Shown here piece by piece: positions 11,448-18,994 of a DNA stretch of 27,212 nt; the first letter of the stretch is position 1, and every line of letters starts with the position of its first letter. The translations under genes and the position numbers were made by a program. This DNA comes from Betaproteobacteria bacterium. Its GTDB lineage: Bacteria > Pseudomonadota > Gammaproteobacteria > Burkholderiales > SG8-39. The stretch is taken from positions 1 through 27,212 of the forward strand of contig QYQC01000031.1 in assembly GCA_007280315.1 (NCBI GenBank). Direction: 5' to 3'. The notes below the pieces were generated by a model. The model was given only the letters and a program-made list of their open reading frames with translations, was not told the origin of the DNA and searched no databases.

Positions 11448-12308
11448 ATGAGCCAACTGTTCGAACTCGACGCCTATTCGCCGCGCGAGATTGCCGAGCG
11501 CATTGAAAATGTCGGCGTAACCAAGGCGCGGCTGCCGTTTCTGCCGCTGGTCATGCTCGGCCTGCTCGCGGGCGCATTCATAGGCCTCGGCGCATTGTTT
11601 TTCACGCTGGTTACGAGCGATACCACGCTCGGATTTGCCGCCTCGCGAGTGCTCGGCGGCGTGTGTTTTTCGCTCGGACTGCTGCTGGTGGTGGTTGCCG
11701 GCGCAGAACTGTTCACCGGCAACAATCTGCTGGCAATGGCATGGGCGGAACGAAAGATCACCACTGCCGATGTGCTGAAAAACTGGTTGATCGTGTGTCT
11801 TGCCAATTTCATCGGCGCCTGCGGGCTGGCCGCGCTGGTGTTTCTATCCGGCCATCTCGGCATGAACGGTGGCGGCGTGGCGAAACAGGCGGTACTGATC
11901 GCCGCGGCCAAGGTATCCATGCCGCTGATGGAAGCTTTCTTCCGTGGCATTTTGTGCAATGCGCTGGTATGCATGGCGGTGTGGATGGCATTCGCCGGTC
12001 GCAGCGTCACCGACAAATTCATTGCCATCGTGTTGCCGATTTCGGCCTTTGTTGCCGCCGGCTTCGAGCACAGCATCGCCAATATGTACTTCATTCCGCT
12101 CGCGCTGTTGCAGCAGGCGAGCGCTCCGCTGGCGCTGCCAGGCGCCGAACTCATTGACGTGTGGCATATGCTGCGCAATCTGACCGCGGTAATCCTGGGC
12201 AATGTCGTCGGCGGAAGCGTACTTGTGGCCTTGGTCTACCACGTGATCTATCACCACGGCCGCGCCAAGACGAAGGCGGCCGTAGTTGAAGCCGACAAAC
12301 GTGATTGA
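11448..12308 (+). CDS. Formate/nitrite transporter (FNT) family channel
   Basis: A 286-residue inner-membrane protein of the FocA/NirC family, pentameric channels for small monovalent anions such as formate, nitrite or hydrosulfide. The family marks are clear: GAELFTGNNL in the first re-entrant region, RGILCNALVCMAVWMA in the second half, and AGFEHSIANMYFIPLAL with the pore histidine used for substrate protonation. Six hydrophobic helices can be drawn, and the N-terminus is cytoplasmic and amphipathic (YSPREIAERIENVG). Formate versus nitrite cannot be decided from sequence, and no nitrite reductase or pyruvate formate-lyase gene is adjacent. It is divergent from the ThDP enzyme, whose product or substrate may be linked to it. 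Confidence 0.92.
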   Translation: MSQLFELDAYSPREIAERIENVGVTKARLPFLPLVMLGLLAGAFIGLGALFFTLVTSDTTLGFAASRVLGGVCFSLGLLLVVVAGAELFTGNNLLAMAWAERKITTADVLKNWLIVCLANFIGACGLAALVFLSGHLGMNGGGVAKQAVLIAAAKVSMPLMEAFFRGILCNALVCMAVWMAFAGRSVTDKFIAIVLPISAFVAAGFEHSIANMYFIPLALLQQASAPLALPGAELIDVWHMLRNLTAVILGNVVGGSVLVALVYHVIYHHGRAKTKAAVVEADKRD

Positions 12309-12516
12309 AGGAAGACCCGGCATCGGCACTTGTGTTCTCCGCCAGCGTCGTGCCAAAACTGGTCCGCTTCTCGATCGTCGCGAAGAGAATCGATGATATC
12401 CTCCGACTTCCTGCCTGGGTGCTCGTAGCGGCGATTACTTGAGAATTGCGGTGAAAGGCCGGCGTGATGGCCGGTTCGTTTCCCGGAATTGAAATCAAAA
12501 TAGCAAAGGATGTTTC

Positions 12517-14106
12517 ATGCCTGATTTTGACTGGCAATTTCCCTACACCTCCTACCGCAAGCCGATACTCGCCCGCAATATCGTTGCGACGTCGCAACCG
12601 CTTGCGGCGCAGGCCGGGCTGCGCATGCTGCAGAAGGGCGGCAGCGCCATGGACGCGGCCCTTGCGACCGCCATCGCGCTGACGGTGCTGGAACCCGTTT
12701 CGAACGGCATCGGCAGCGACGCCTTCGCCATCGTCTGGGATGGAGAAAAGCTACATGGCTTCAACGCCTCGGGCCGTTCACCCGCCGCCTGGACGCCGGA
12801 GTTTTTCAAAGGCCACAAGACCATGCCCCAGCGCGGCTGGAACACGGTGACCGTACCCGGCTGCGTTTCGGCCTGGTCCACGCTGTCGGGACGTTTCGGC
12901 AAACTGCCTTTCGCCGATCTGTTCGAGCCGGCCATCGCCTATGCACGCGACGGCTATATGGTGTCCCCCACGACTGCCGGTCAGTGGGCCAAGCAAACGC
13001 AGGAATTGCAGGGGCAGCCGGGTTTCAAGGAAGCGTTCATGCCCAAGGGGCGCGCGCCGCTACCGGGCGAGAAATTCAGCTTCCCCGACCAGGCGAAGAC
13101 CCTGGCACTCATTGCCGAATCCCACGGCGACGCCTTTTACCGCGGCGACATCGTGCGCAAAATTGCCGCGCACGCGAAACAACACGGCGCGCTGATGATC
13201 GCGGCCGATTTCGCCGCGCACCTTTCGGACTGGGTAGAGCCGCTGGCGCAGGACTACCGCGGCTACACCCTGCACGAACTGCCGCCCAACGGCCAGGGCA
13301 TCGCCGCGCTGATGGCGCTGGGCATCCTGCAGCATTTCGACGTGGCGAGCTATCCGGTCGACTCCGCCGACAGCGTGCACCTGCAAATCGAAGCGATGAA
13401 AATCGCCTTCGCCGACGTCTACCGCTATGTGTCCGACCCCAGAACCATGACGATGCGCAACGACGAGTTGCTGGACCCGGCGTATCTTGCCGGACGCGCG
13501 AAATTGATCGACATGAAACGCGCGCAGAACTTCAACCACGGCACGCCGCCCAAAGGCGGCACGGTCTACCTCACTGCCGCCGACGCGAGCGGCATGATGG
13601 TGTCTTTCATCCAGTCCAATTACATGGGCTTCGGCTCGGGCGTGGTAGTGCCGGGCACCGGCGTGAGTCTGCAGAATCGCGCCCACAGCTTCACCCTCCG
13701 GGCCGGCCATCCGAACCAGGTGGGGCCGAGCAAACGACCGTTCCAGACCATTATCCCCGGCTTCGTCACCAAGGCCGGGAAACCGGTAATGAGTTTCGGC
13801 GTGATGGGCGGGAGCATGCAGCCGCAGGGCCACGCGCAGGTCATGGTGCGGCTCGCCGATTACGGACAGAACCCGCAAGCCTGCTCCGACGGCCCGCGCT
13901 ATCGCGTGGTCGAAGGCCTGCGCGTCAACGTCGAGCCCGGTTTTTCCAAGGAGACGCTGGCCGAACTGGTACGGCGCGGCCATGAGATCGAGGAACTGGC
14001 GCAGGGTTACATGGATTTCGGCAGCGCGCAGCTGATCTACAAGCTGGAGGACGGTTACCTCGGCGCCTCCGACCCGCGCCGCGACGGCCAGGCAGTGGGA
14101 TTCTGA
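12517..14106 (+). CDS. Gamma-glutamyltransferase family Ntn hydrolase (YwrD-like, cytosolic)
   Basis: A 529-residue member of the gamma-glutamyltranspeptidase family, proenzymes that cut themselves before a threonine which then becomes the nucleophile. Large-subunit features are GGSAMDAALATAIAL, EPVSNGIGSDAF and NASGRSPAAWTPEFF, with the substrate-binding Arg. The new N-terminus is expected at Thr349 (GGTVYLTAADASG), aligned by spacing to Thr391 of E. coli GGT, leaving a 181-residue small subunit with MGGSMQPQGHAQV. Unlike classical GGT there is no signal peptide, so it should be cytosolic, as in B. subtilis YwrD. The usual TTH(Y/F)S context is altered, so the substrate may be a gamma-glutamyl amide other than glutathione. 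The SD AAAGGA (12505-12510) supports the start. A glutathione S-transferase gene follows. Confidence 0.9.
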   Translation: MPDFDWQFPYTSYRKPILARNIVATSQPLAAQAGLRMLQKGGSAMDAALATAIALTVLEPVSNGIGSDAFAIVWDGEKLHGFNASGRSPAAWTPEFFKGHKTMPQRGWNTVTVPGCVSAWSTLSGRFGKLPFADLFEPAIAYARDGYMVSPTTAGQWAKQTQELQGQPGFKEAFMPKGRAPLPGEKFSFPDQAKTLALIAESHGDAFYRGDIVRKIAAHAKQHGALMIAADFAAHLSDWVEPLAQDYRGYTLHELPPNGQGIAALMALGILQHFDVASYPVDSADSVHLQIEAMKIAFADVYRYVSDPRTMTMRNDELLDPAYLAGRAKLIDMKRAQNFNHGTPPKGGTVYLTAADASGMMVSFIQSNYMGFGSGVVVPGTGVSLQNRAHSFTLRAGHPNQVGPSKRPFQTIIPGFVTKAGKPVMSFGVMGGSMQPQGHAQVMVRLADYGQNPQACSDGPRYRVVEGLRVNVEPGFSKETLAELVRRGHEIEELAQGYMDFGSAQLIYKLEDGYLGASDPRRDGQAVGF

Positions 14107-14158
14107 TCGGAAAAATTGATTTCAGAAATTTGCCAGGGTACGTCCGCGGGGCGATATA

Positions 14159-14180
14159 CAAGGGGGGTGCACCCCCCTTG
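14159..14180. repeat. Perfect 22-nt palindrome after the GGT-like gene
   Basis: An exact palindrome with 11-base arms made mainly of G and C runs (CAAGGGGGGTG / CACCCCCCTTG). It lies 53 bases after the GGT-like stop and 62 bases before the GST start. It would form a strong RNA hairpin but is followed by TTCGTG rather than a T run, so it is at best a weak terminator or a processing site. A second small stem (GGTGTC 14194-14199 with GACACC 14212-14217) follows in the GST leader. Confidence 0.6.
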
Positions 14181-14242
14181 TTCGTGCGAATAAGGTGTCA
14201 CCCCGCCCGGAGACACCGTGCTTGCATTAACCAGGAGTAATG

Positions 14243-14863
14243 ATGCTGAAACTTTGGGGACGCAACAATTCGGTCAATGTGCAAAAAGCGATCTGGTGCC
14301 TGGAGGAATTGAAGGTGCCCTACGAGCGCATCGACGCCGGCATGAAGTACGGCGTAGTCAACGAGCCGGCATTCCGCAAAATGAATCCCAACGGCCTGGT
14401 GCCGGTGATCGAAGACCAAGGCACCGTGATCTGGGAGTCGAACGCCATCGTGCGCTACCTCGGCGCCAAATACGGAAAAGGCACGCTGTGGGCCGAAGAT
14501 CCGGCGGCGCGTGCGCAATCGGACAAGTGGATGGACTGGTGCGCAACCGTGTACTGGCCGCCGATGCGCGAAGTGTTCTGGGGCCTGGTGCGAACGCCAC
14601 CGGAGAAACGCAATCTGGAGCTCATCGAAACGTCGCGGCAGAAGGCCGGCGAGATACTGAAAATCTTCGATGCCGCGCTCGAAGGTCGCGACTACATCGC
14701 CGGCGATCGGCTCACCATCGGCGACATTCCGCTCGGCGCCATCAGCTGGCGCTGGTTCGGCATCGAAATGGAACGCCCGTCCCGGCCGAACGTGGAAGCG
14801 TGGTTCAAACGCCTCTCGGAGCGCGAAGCCTTCGTGAACAGCGTGCTGCTGCCGCTGAACTGA
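14243..14863 (+). CDS. Glutathione S-transferase family protein
   Basis: A 206-residue cytosolic GST. The N-terminal thioredoxin-like domain has LWGRNNSVNVQKAIW, where Ser10 is the likely glutathione-activating residue as in Ser-type GSTs. It continues with the cis-proline motif NPNGLVPVI and the glutathione-contacting ESNAIVRYL. The C-terminal all-helical domain contains the N-capping-box-like DRLTIGDIPLGAI (family (S/T)xxD). I chose the second of two adjacent ATGs because the SD AGGAG (14233-14237) is five bases from it and only two bases from the ATG at 14240. The last base of its stop is the first base of the next start, so it is co-translated with bdhA. The substrate is unknown. Confidence 0.9.
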   Translation: MLKLWGRNNSVNVQKAIWCLEELKVPYERIDAGMKYGVVNEPAFRKMNPNGLVPVIEDQGTVIWESNAIVRYLGAKYGKGTLWAEDPAARAQSDKWMDWCATVYWPPMREVFWGLVRTPPEKRNLELIETSRQKAGEILKIFDAALEGRDYIAGDRLTIGDIPLGAISWRWFGIEMERPSRPNVEAWFKRLSEREAFVNSVLLPLN

Positions 14864-15642
14864 TGTCCATGACGCAGGCACAATTCGCGAACAAGATCGC
14901 CGTCGTCACCGGCGCCGCCAGCGGCCTCGGCCTGGCGATCGCCGAACGGCTGGCGGCCGACGGCGCCAGGGTGGTGGTGTCCGATATCAACGCCGTCGCT
15001 GGCGAAGCAGTTGCCGCCCGGCTCGGCGGGACGTTCGTGCAAGCCGACATGGCCCGGCGCGCCGATTGCCGCAAGCTCATCGACCAGGCGCTGACCGCCT
15101 ACGGCACGGTGCACATCTTGGTCAACAACGCCGGCTTCCAGCACGTGGAAACCATCGAGGCTTTTCCCGAGGACGTCTGGGACAGGATGCAGGCGGTGAT
15201 GCTGACCGCGCCGTTTCTGCTGACCAAATACGTCTGGCCGTCGATGAAACAGCAGCGCTGGGGCCGCATCGTCAACCTGTGTTCCATCCACGGCCTGGTC
15301 GCCTCGCCCAACAAGAGTTGCTATGTCAGCGCCAAGCACGGAATGGTGGGCCTGACCAAGACCGCCGCGCTGGAGGGCGGCGCGTACGGCATTACCGCGA
15401 ACGCCATCTGCCCCGCCTACGTGCGCACGCCTCTGGTAGACGCGCAGATCGCCGACCAGGCGCGCACCCGCGGCCTGCCGGCCGAGGAGGTGATCGAGAA
15501 GATCATGCTCGAACCGGCTGCCATCAAGCGCCTGATCGAGCCGGCGGAGGTGGCGGACTTCGCCGCCTATCTGTGCGGCGAGAGCGCCGGCGTCATTACC
15601 GGTGCCGCGCTCACCATGGATCTGGGCTGGACCGCGAGATAG
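14863..15642 (+). CDS. bdhA: 3-hydroxybutyrate dehydrogenase (SDR family)
   Basis: A 259-residue NAD-dependent short-chain dehydrogenase interconverting D-3-hydroxybutyrate and acetoacetate in the cytosol. Visible are the cofactor motif TGAASGLGLAIA, NNAGFQHVETIEAFPEDVWD (FQHV...IE is typical of BdhA), and the catalytic set Ser141, Tyr154 and Lys158 in SIHGLVASPNKSCYVSAKHG. ICPAYVRTPLVDAQI and a C-terminal ITGAALTMDLGW follow. The start ATG overlaps the GST stop (TGATG), indicating translational coupling; the frame is open upstream but inside GST. No independent SD is evident. It makes acetoacetate, the substrate of the AacS encoded at 1750-3732. A different hydroxyacyl SDR is possible, but the motif match to BdhA is good. 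Confidence 0.92.
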   Translation: MSMTQAQFANKIAVVTGAASGLGLAIAERLAADGARVVVSDINAVAGEAVAARLGGTFVQADMARRADCRKLIDQALTAYGTVHILVNNAGFQHVETIEAFPEDVWDRMQAVMLTAPFLLTKYVWPSMKQQRWGRIVNLCSIHGLVASPNKSCYVSAKHGMVGLTKTAALEGGAYGITANAICPAYVRTPLVDAQIADQARTRGLPAEEVIEKIMLEPAAIKRLIEPAEVADFAAYLCGESAGVITGAALTMDLGWTAR

Positions 15643-15747
15643 GCGCAACGGTCTGCGCCTGCACAAAGCCTGGCGCGCACGAGAAACCGTCGGCGCGTCG
15701 ATGGCACTCAACCCGGGAAGATAGATCGAGCAACAGCAATCGCGCTT

Positions 15748-15771
15748 GCGCGGACGGCGCCCCGTCCGCGC
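15748..15771. repeat. GC-rich perfect hairpin, first of three after bdhA
   Basis: A 10-bp stem (GCGCGGACGG / CCGTCCGCGC) with loop CGCC. It is the first unit of a palindrome cluster in the 346-bp non-coding stretch 15643-15988 between bdhA and the convergent aminopeptidase gene. A 7-bp stem also overlaps the bdhA stop (15641-15660). No T run follows. Confidence 0.65.
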
Positions 15772-15772
15772 G

Positions 15773-15823
15773 GATCGTTGATCACGCACGGATGAAAAGC
15801 ACATCCGTTCGTGATCAACGATC
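15773..15823. repeat. Near-perfect 22-bp inverted repeat, BIME-like unit A
   Basis: Arms 15773-15794 and 15802-15823 (left arm GATCGTTGATCACGCACGGA then TG) match at 21 of 22 positions around the loop AAAAGCA. The central part is the reverse complement of the core GGATGnGCTTTTCATCC found again in the next unit, so the two units lie in opposite orientation. Confidence 0.8.
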
Positions 15824-15856
15824 TTGAATGAGCGCATCCGTTTTGGGGTTTACCGT

Positions 15857-15905
15857 AACCCTGCTCTTGTGCGGATGCGCTTTTCATCCGCACAAAAGCA
15901 GGGTT
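15857..15905. repeat. Near-perfect 21-bp inverted repeat, BIME-like unit B
   Basis: Arms 15857-15877 (AACCCTGCTCTTGTGCGGAT then G) and 15885-15905 match at 20 of 21 positions, the exception being G-T compatible. The loop is CGCTTTT. The core is shared in inverse orientation with unit A. The rest of the 15643-15988 stretch contains no convincing gene. Confidence 0.8.
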
Positions 15906-15988
15906 GGCGCGCGCAGCGCGCAAGGCTTTTCGCCGATTGCAACGTACCGTACACGACAGATCGTAGCGTCGACCTGACGCACTGCGCT

Positions 15989-17041
15989 TCAGTTCTCGAG
16001 TACCGACCGCAGGCGCACGTCTCGCTCCTCCTTGGGCAGCTTTGCCAGCTCTTTCACCGCCGCATAAAAGCGCGGCAGATCGCCGCCTTCGCGCGCAAGC
16101 AGCGCGCTGAACGCCGGAACCAGGTCGGTGTAGAGCGCCACCGACGCAAGGGTTGCGTTGTTTGGTTTGCCGTCGAACCAGCGGTCGTAACCGGCGAACC
16201 CGCGCCACGAAACTTTGAGTTGCCGATACTCCTGTTCCATTTCGGCAAAATGCCGTGCCTTGCCCAGGCGCTTTTGTTCGAGCGGAAGCTCCTGCTGGTA
16301 GTGCTGACTGAGTATTGCCTGATACCGGATCAGCAGCGCAAGGAATTCGCCCCGGATTTTTTGCCTGCGTTCGTACCCTGCGCGCTCGTTTTCGTTTCCG
16401 CTTTGCGCCAGCCAGCGCGCCACGCCTGCCTGCTCCACCGTCGTGGCAAACGACTCGTTGAAGCGGCTGTCGTCCTTTACGTAGAGCAACTGATGCGCGA
16501 GTTCGTGGAACATCAGGCGCGCAAGCTCGGCCTCCGGATAATGGATGAACGTGCTGAGCACCGGGTCGTCAAACCAGCCCAGGGTCGAGTAGGCCGGCAC
16601 CCCGCCGATATGGACGTCGTAGCCGCTTTCGCGCAGCGCCGTGCCCGCCGCCTTGGCATCGGACTCGTTGAAATAGCCGCGGTAGCTGACGCAGCCCGCA
16701 ACAGGAAAGCAGGAGGTAAGCGGCTTGATCGAGAATTCCGCCGCCGCGAACACATTCCAGAGAACGTAGCGCCGTCCAAGATCGGCGTAACTCCTGTAGC
16801 TGCCGTTGTCGGGCAGCGCAAGCTCACGGCTCGCGAACTGGCGGATGCGCAATGCCGAACGCAATTTTTCCTTCAGCGCGGCCGGGGTGACGTCGCTGCG
16901 CAACTCCCCCTCTATCGGGGAGGCTCGGCGCATCAGCTCCAGTTGCCCGCTCACTGCCTGCGCGTAATAGCGCAGCGTGGCGCAGCCGCCGAGCAAGGGC
17001 ACAAGCGCGGCGAGCAGCAACAACTGGCGCAGGCGCATCAT
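15989..17041 (-). CDS. Lipoprotein zinc aminopeptidase (COG4324-like)
   Basis: A 350-residue predicted aminopeptidase anchored as a lipoprotein. The N-terminal signal ends in the lipobox LLGGC with Cys20 as the lipidated residue. The zinc site is HELAH at residues 179-183, in RLMFHELAHQLLYVKDD, followed by NESFATTVEQ, which would supply the third ligand Glu. Other conserved parts are RRYVLWNVFAAAEFS and VPAYSTLGWFDDPVLSTF. It matches my memory of the predicted-aminopeptidase group COG4324; the substrate is not known. The ATG overlaps the stop of the upstream hydrolase gene (ATGA), so the two are co-translated. Its 3' end faces bdhA across the palindrome cluster. Location in the cell envelope is inferred from the lipobox; inner versus outer membrane is not decided. 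Confidence 0.87.
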   Translation of the reverse strand: MMRLRQLLLLAALVPLLGGCATLRYYAQAVSGQLELMRRASPIEGELRSDVTPAALKEKLRSALRIRQFASRELALPDNGSYRSYADLGRRYVLWNVFAAAEFSIKPLTSCFPVAGCVSYRGYFNESDAKAAGTALRESGYDVHIGGVPAYSTLGWFDDPVLSTFIHYPEAELARLMFHELAHQLLYVKDDSRFNESFATTVEQAGVARWLAQSGNENERAGYERRQKIRGEFLALLIRYQAILSQHYQQELPLEQKRLGKARHFAEMEQEYRQLKVSWRGFAGYDRWFDGKPNNATLASVALYTDLVPAFSALLAREGGDLPRFYAAVKELAKLPKEERDVRLRSVLEN

Positions 17042-17739
17042 CGCGCCGCTCGCCTTGACGCGTCGCTGCGTTCATGCTCGAACGAACCGCCGCCATTGTC
17101 GTCGAACGCACCTCGGACGCCGTGGTCGAACCCCCCGCGATCGAGAAACGCCACGACCTGGCGCGCCAGTTGGGCCGAAACCAGCATGCCGCTATGGCTG
17201 AGCGGAAGCACAATGCGATCGCGCATCCCCGCCACCTCGGTCTCATCCAGCCGCACCACGCCGTCGTTGGTGCCAGGCAGGCGCATCATCATGCGCCCCA
17301 GACCCCAGGGCCGGCTGCCGGCGATCACGCCCAGTTCGGATGCAGGCCGAAACTCTTCCGGCAGACTGCGCCAGACGTCGCGGCTGGCTCCCAGCAACCG
17401 TTTACCCGCCGCCAGGTTTTCCAGGTGCCGCCCTGCCATGCATGCGCGCACCGGCGTGCCCATCAACACCACGCGGCCGACGCGCTGTTCGCCGTGATTG
17501 CGCAGGCAACGCAGGACCACCAGTCCGCCCAGACTGTAGCCGACCAGATGGATCACCGGTTCGCGCAACTCGCCGATGCGCGCGGCGAGCCGCCGCGCAT
17601 GCTCGTCCAGACTCTGTGCGACAGAAGAATAGGCGAAGGTATGGGCCGCGAAGCCGCGGCGGGACAGACGCAGTCGCAGTCCCTGCATGGTCCAGCCGCC
17701 GAGCCACAGCCCGTGGACCAGGATCACCGCGGCGGGCAT
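17038..17739 (-). CDS. Alpha/beta hydrolase (lipase/esterase-like)
   Basis: A 233-residue alpha/beta-fold hydrolase from the chosen start. The oxyanion segment VILVHGLWLGGW lies near the N-terminus, the nucleophile elbow is GYSLGG (Ser69), and the probable catalytic His is in LPLSHSGML near the C-terminus, with acidic candidates such as GTNDGVV before it. No signal peptide is seen. I prefer the start at 17739 because GAGGA lies seven bases upstream; an in-frame ATG at 17787 would add 16 residues but has no SD. The stop overlaps the ATG of the aminopeptidase gene. PGAP1/lipase-like esterase activity is likely, but the substrate is unknown. The C-terminus (GGFDHGVRGAFDDNGGG) is low-complexity and probably disordered. 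Confidence 0.85.
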   Translation of the reverse strand: MPAAVILVHGLWLGGWTMQGLRLRLSRRGFAAHTFAYSSVAQSLDEHARRLAARIGELREPVIHLVGYSLGGLVVLRCLRNHGEQRVGRVVLMGTPVRACMAGRHLENLAAGKRLLGASRDVWRSLPEEFRPASELGVIAGSRPWGLGRMMMRLPGTNDGVVRLDETEVAGMRDRIVLPLSHSGMLVSAQLARQVVAFLDRGGFDHGVRGAFDDNGGGSFEHERSDASRRAAR

Positions 17740-17930
17740 TGGCGCTTCCTCAAGCGATGCCGGCCGGTTTTCATGATTGCGCATCATCCGTTCTGGAAAT
17801 CCAGAGTATAGCCGCTCGGCCCGCGGCCGCAGAAAGTGCCGGCGCGGCCATCTGGAACGAAGTCACCCGCGGCGCTCGCATTGTGTTGCCGCCGGCGCAT
17901 TGGCAAACGCGTGGCACTGGGAAGTTCGTA

Positions 17931-17936
17931 TATAAT
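17931..17936 (+). promoter_or_regulatory. Perfect -10 hexamer upstream of the TAXI binding protein gene
   Basis: TATAAT stands in an otherwise GC-rich 222-bp gap, 73 bases before the start at 18010. No recognisable -35 is found at 16-19 bases upstream, so either an activator is needed or the match is chance. It is the best promoter candidate for the TAXI-TRAP genes. Confidence 0.45.
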
Positions 17937-18009
17937 CGTGATGAGAGTGGTCGTCAGAACCTCCATCTGCTGTTTCCAATAGAATTCAACCCTGCACGAG
18001 GAGATCGAT

Positions 18010-18975
18010 ATGAGGAAATTTATCCTGACAGTGGGCGCAGCCGCCCTGGTTGCGCTGTCTGCGCCGCTCGCGGCGCAGAGCAAAGTCAACATTTCCATCG
18101 CCACCGGCGGCACCGGCGGCGTCTACTACCCGTTGGGCGGCGGCATCGCCGCGGCACTGTCCAAGTATGTCCCCGGCATGGACGCAACCGCCGAAGTCAC
18201 CGGCGGCTCGGTCGACAATCTCAAACTGATCGGTAGCGGCAAACCCTACATCGCGCTGACGATGGTCGATGCAACCCTTGACGCCTATCGCGGCGAAGAT
18301 AAATTCAAGGGCAACAAAATCCCGGTACGCACGCTGATGATCCTGTACCCGAACCGCATGCACGTAGTGTCGGTCGAGGGCCGCGGCGTCAACAGGATCG
18401 CCGACCTGAAGGGCAAGCACGTTTCCACCGGCTCGCCCGGCAGCGCCACCGAAGTGATGGCCTTTCGCGTGATCGAGGCCGCCGGCCTGGACAAGGACAA
18501 GGACATGAAGCGCGAACGCCTCGGCGTGGCCGAGTCGGTGAATGCGATGAAGGACAACAAGATAGACGCCTTCTTCTGGGTCGGCGGACTGCCGACGGCA
18601 GGCGTAACCGATCTCGCCAATACGCCCGGCACCAAAATCAAGCTGGTCGATCACGCCGATCTGGTACCGGCGATGAACAAGAAATACGGCGACCTGTATA
18701 TCGAGGACGCCATTCCCAAGGCGACCTATCGCGGCATGGACGCCGACAACAAGCAGGCCACGGTGATGAATATCCTCGTCGCCAATGCGAGCATGGACGA
18801 CCAGACCGCATATAACATCGTCAAGACCATTTTCGACAAGCGCCAGGACCTGATCAACGTGCACAAGGAAGCGGCGAACTTCAAGCTCGAAAACCAGAAG
18901 GCCGCGGCCTCGCCGATCCCGTTCCATCCGGGTGCGATTAAGTACTTCGCCGAGCATGGGATCAAGGTCAACTAG
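18010..18975 (+). CDS. TAXI-family TRAP transporter solute-binding protein
   Basis: A 321-residue periplasmic receptor of the TAXI (TRAP-associated extracytoplasmic immunogenic) type. The signal peptide covers about residues 1-22 (LTVGAAALVALSAPLAAQ). The mature protein starts KVNISIATGGTGGVYYPLGG, the hallmark TAXI segment. TAEVTGGSVDNLKLI, VSTGSPGSATEVMAFRV and FFWVGGLPTAGVTDL follow as in the family. AGGAG (17999-18003), six bases before the ATG, fixes the start. It delivers an unknown solute to the fused permease encoded downstream; an intrinsic terminator lies between them. TAXI ligands are poorly known (glutamate and related carboxylates in a few cases), so no substrate is named. Confidence 0.93.
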   Translation: MRKFILTVGAAALVALSAPLAAQSKVNISIATGGTGGVYYPLGGGIAAALSKYVPGMDATAEVTGGSVDNLKLIGSGKPYIALTMVDATLDAYRGEDKFKGNKIPVRTLMILYPNRMHVVSVEGRGVNRIADLKGKHVSTGSPGSATEVMAFRVIEAAGLDKDKDMKRERLGVAESVNAMKDNKIDAFFWVGGLPTAGVTDLANTPGTKIKLVDHADLVPAMNKKYGDLYIEDAIPKATYRGMDADNKQATVMNILVANASMDDQTAYNIVKTIFDKRQDLINVHKEAANFKLENQKAAASPIPFHPGAIKYFAEHGIKVN

Positions 18976-18994
18976 GTCCATTTTCTCTCAACGA

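Noticed and set aside
14218..14862. N-terminal extension of the bdhA frame back through the GST gene
   Set aside because: The extra residues are the +1 frame of a well-supported GST; BdhA family length fits the start at 14863.
15824..17497. 557-codon plus-strand frame starting inside the palindrome cluster
   Set aside because: It starts within the repeats and runs antisense to the aminopeptidase and hydrolase genes, which have catalytic motifs and an ATGA overlap.
17912..17927. Possible sigma54 promoter (TGGCAC) before the TAXI gene
   Set aside because: The -24 part matches, but the -12 element reads AGTTC instead of TTGCA/T at the required spacing.
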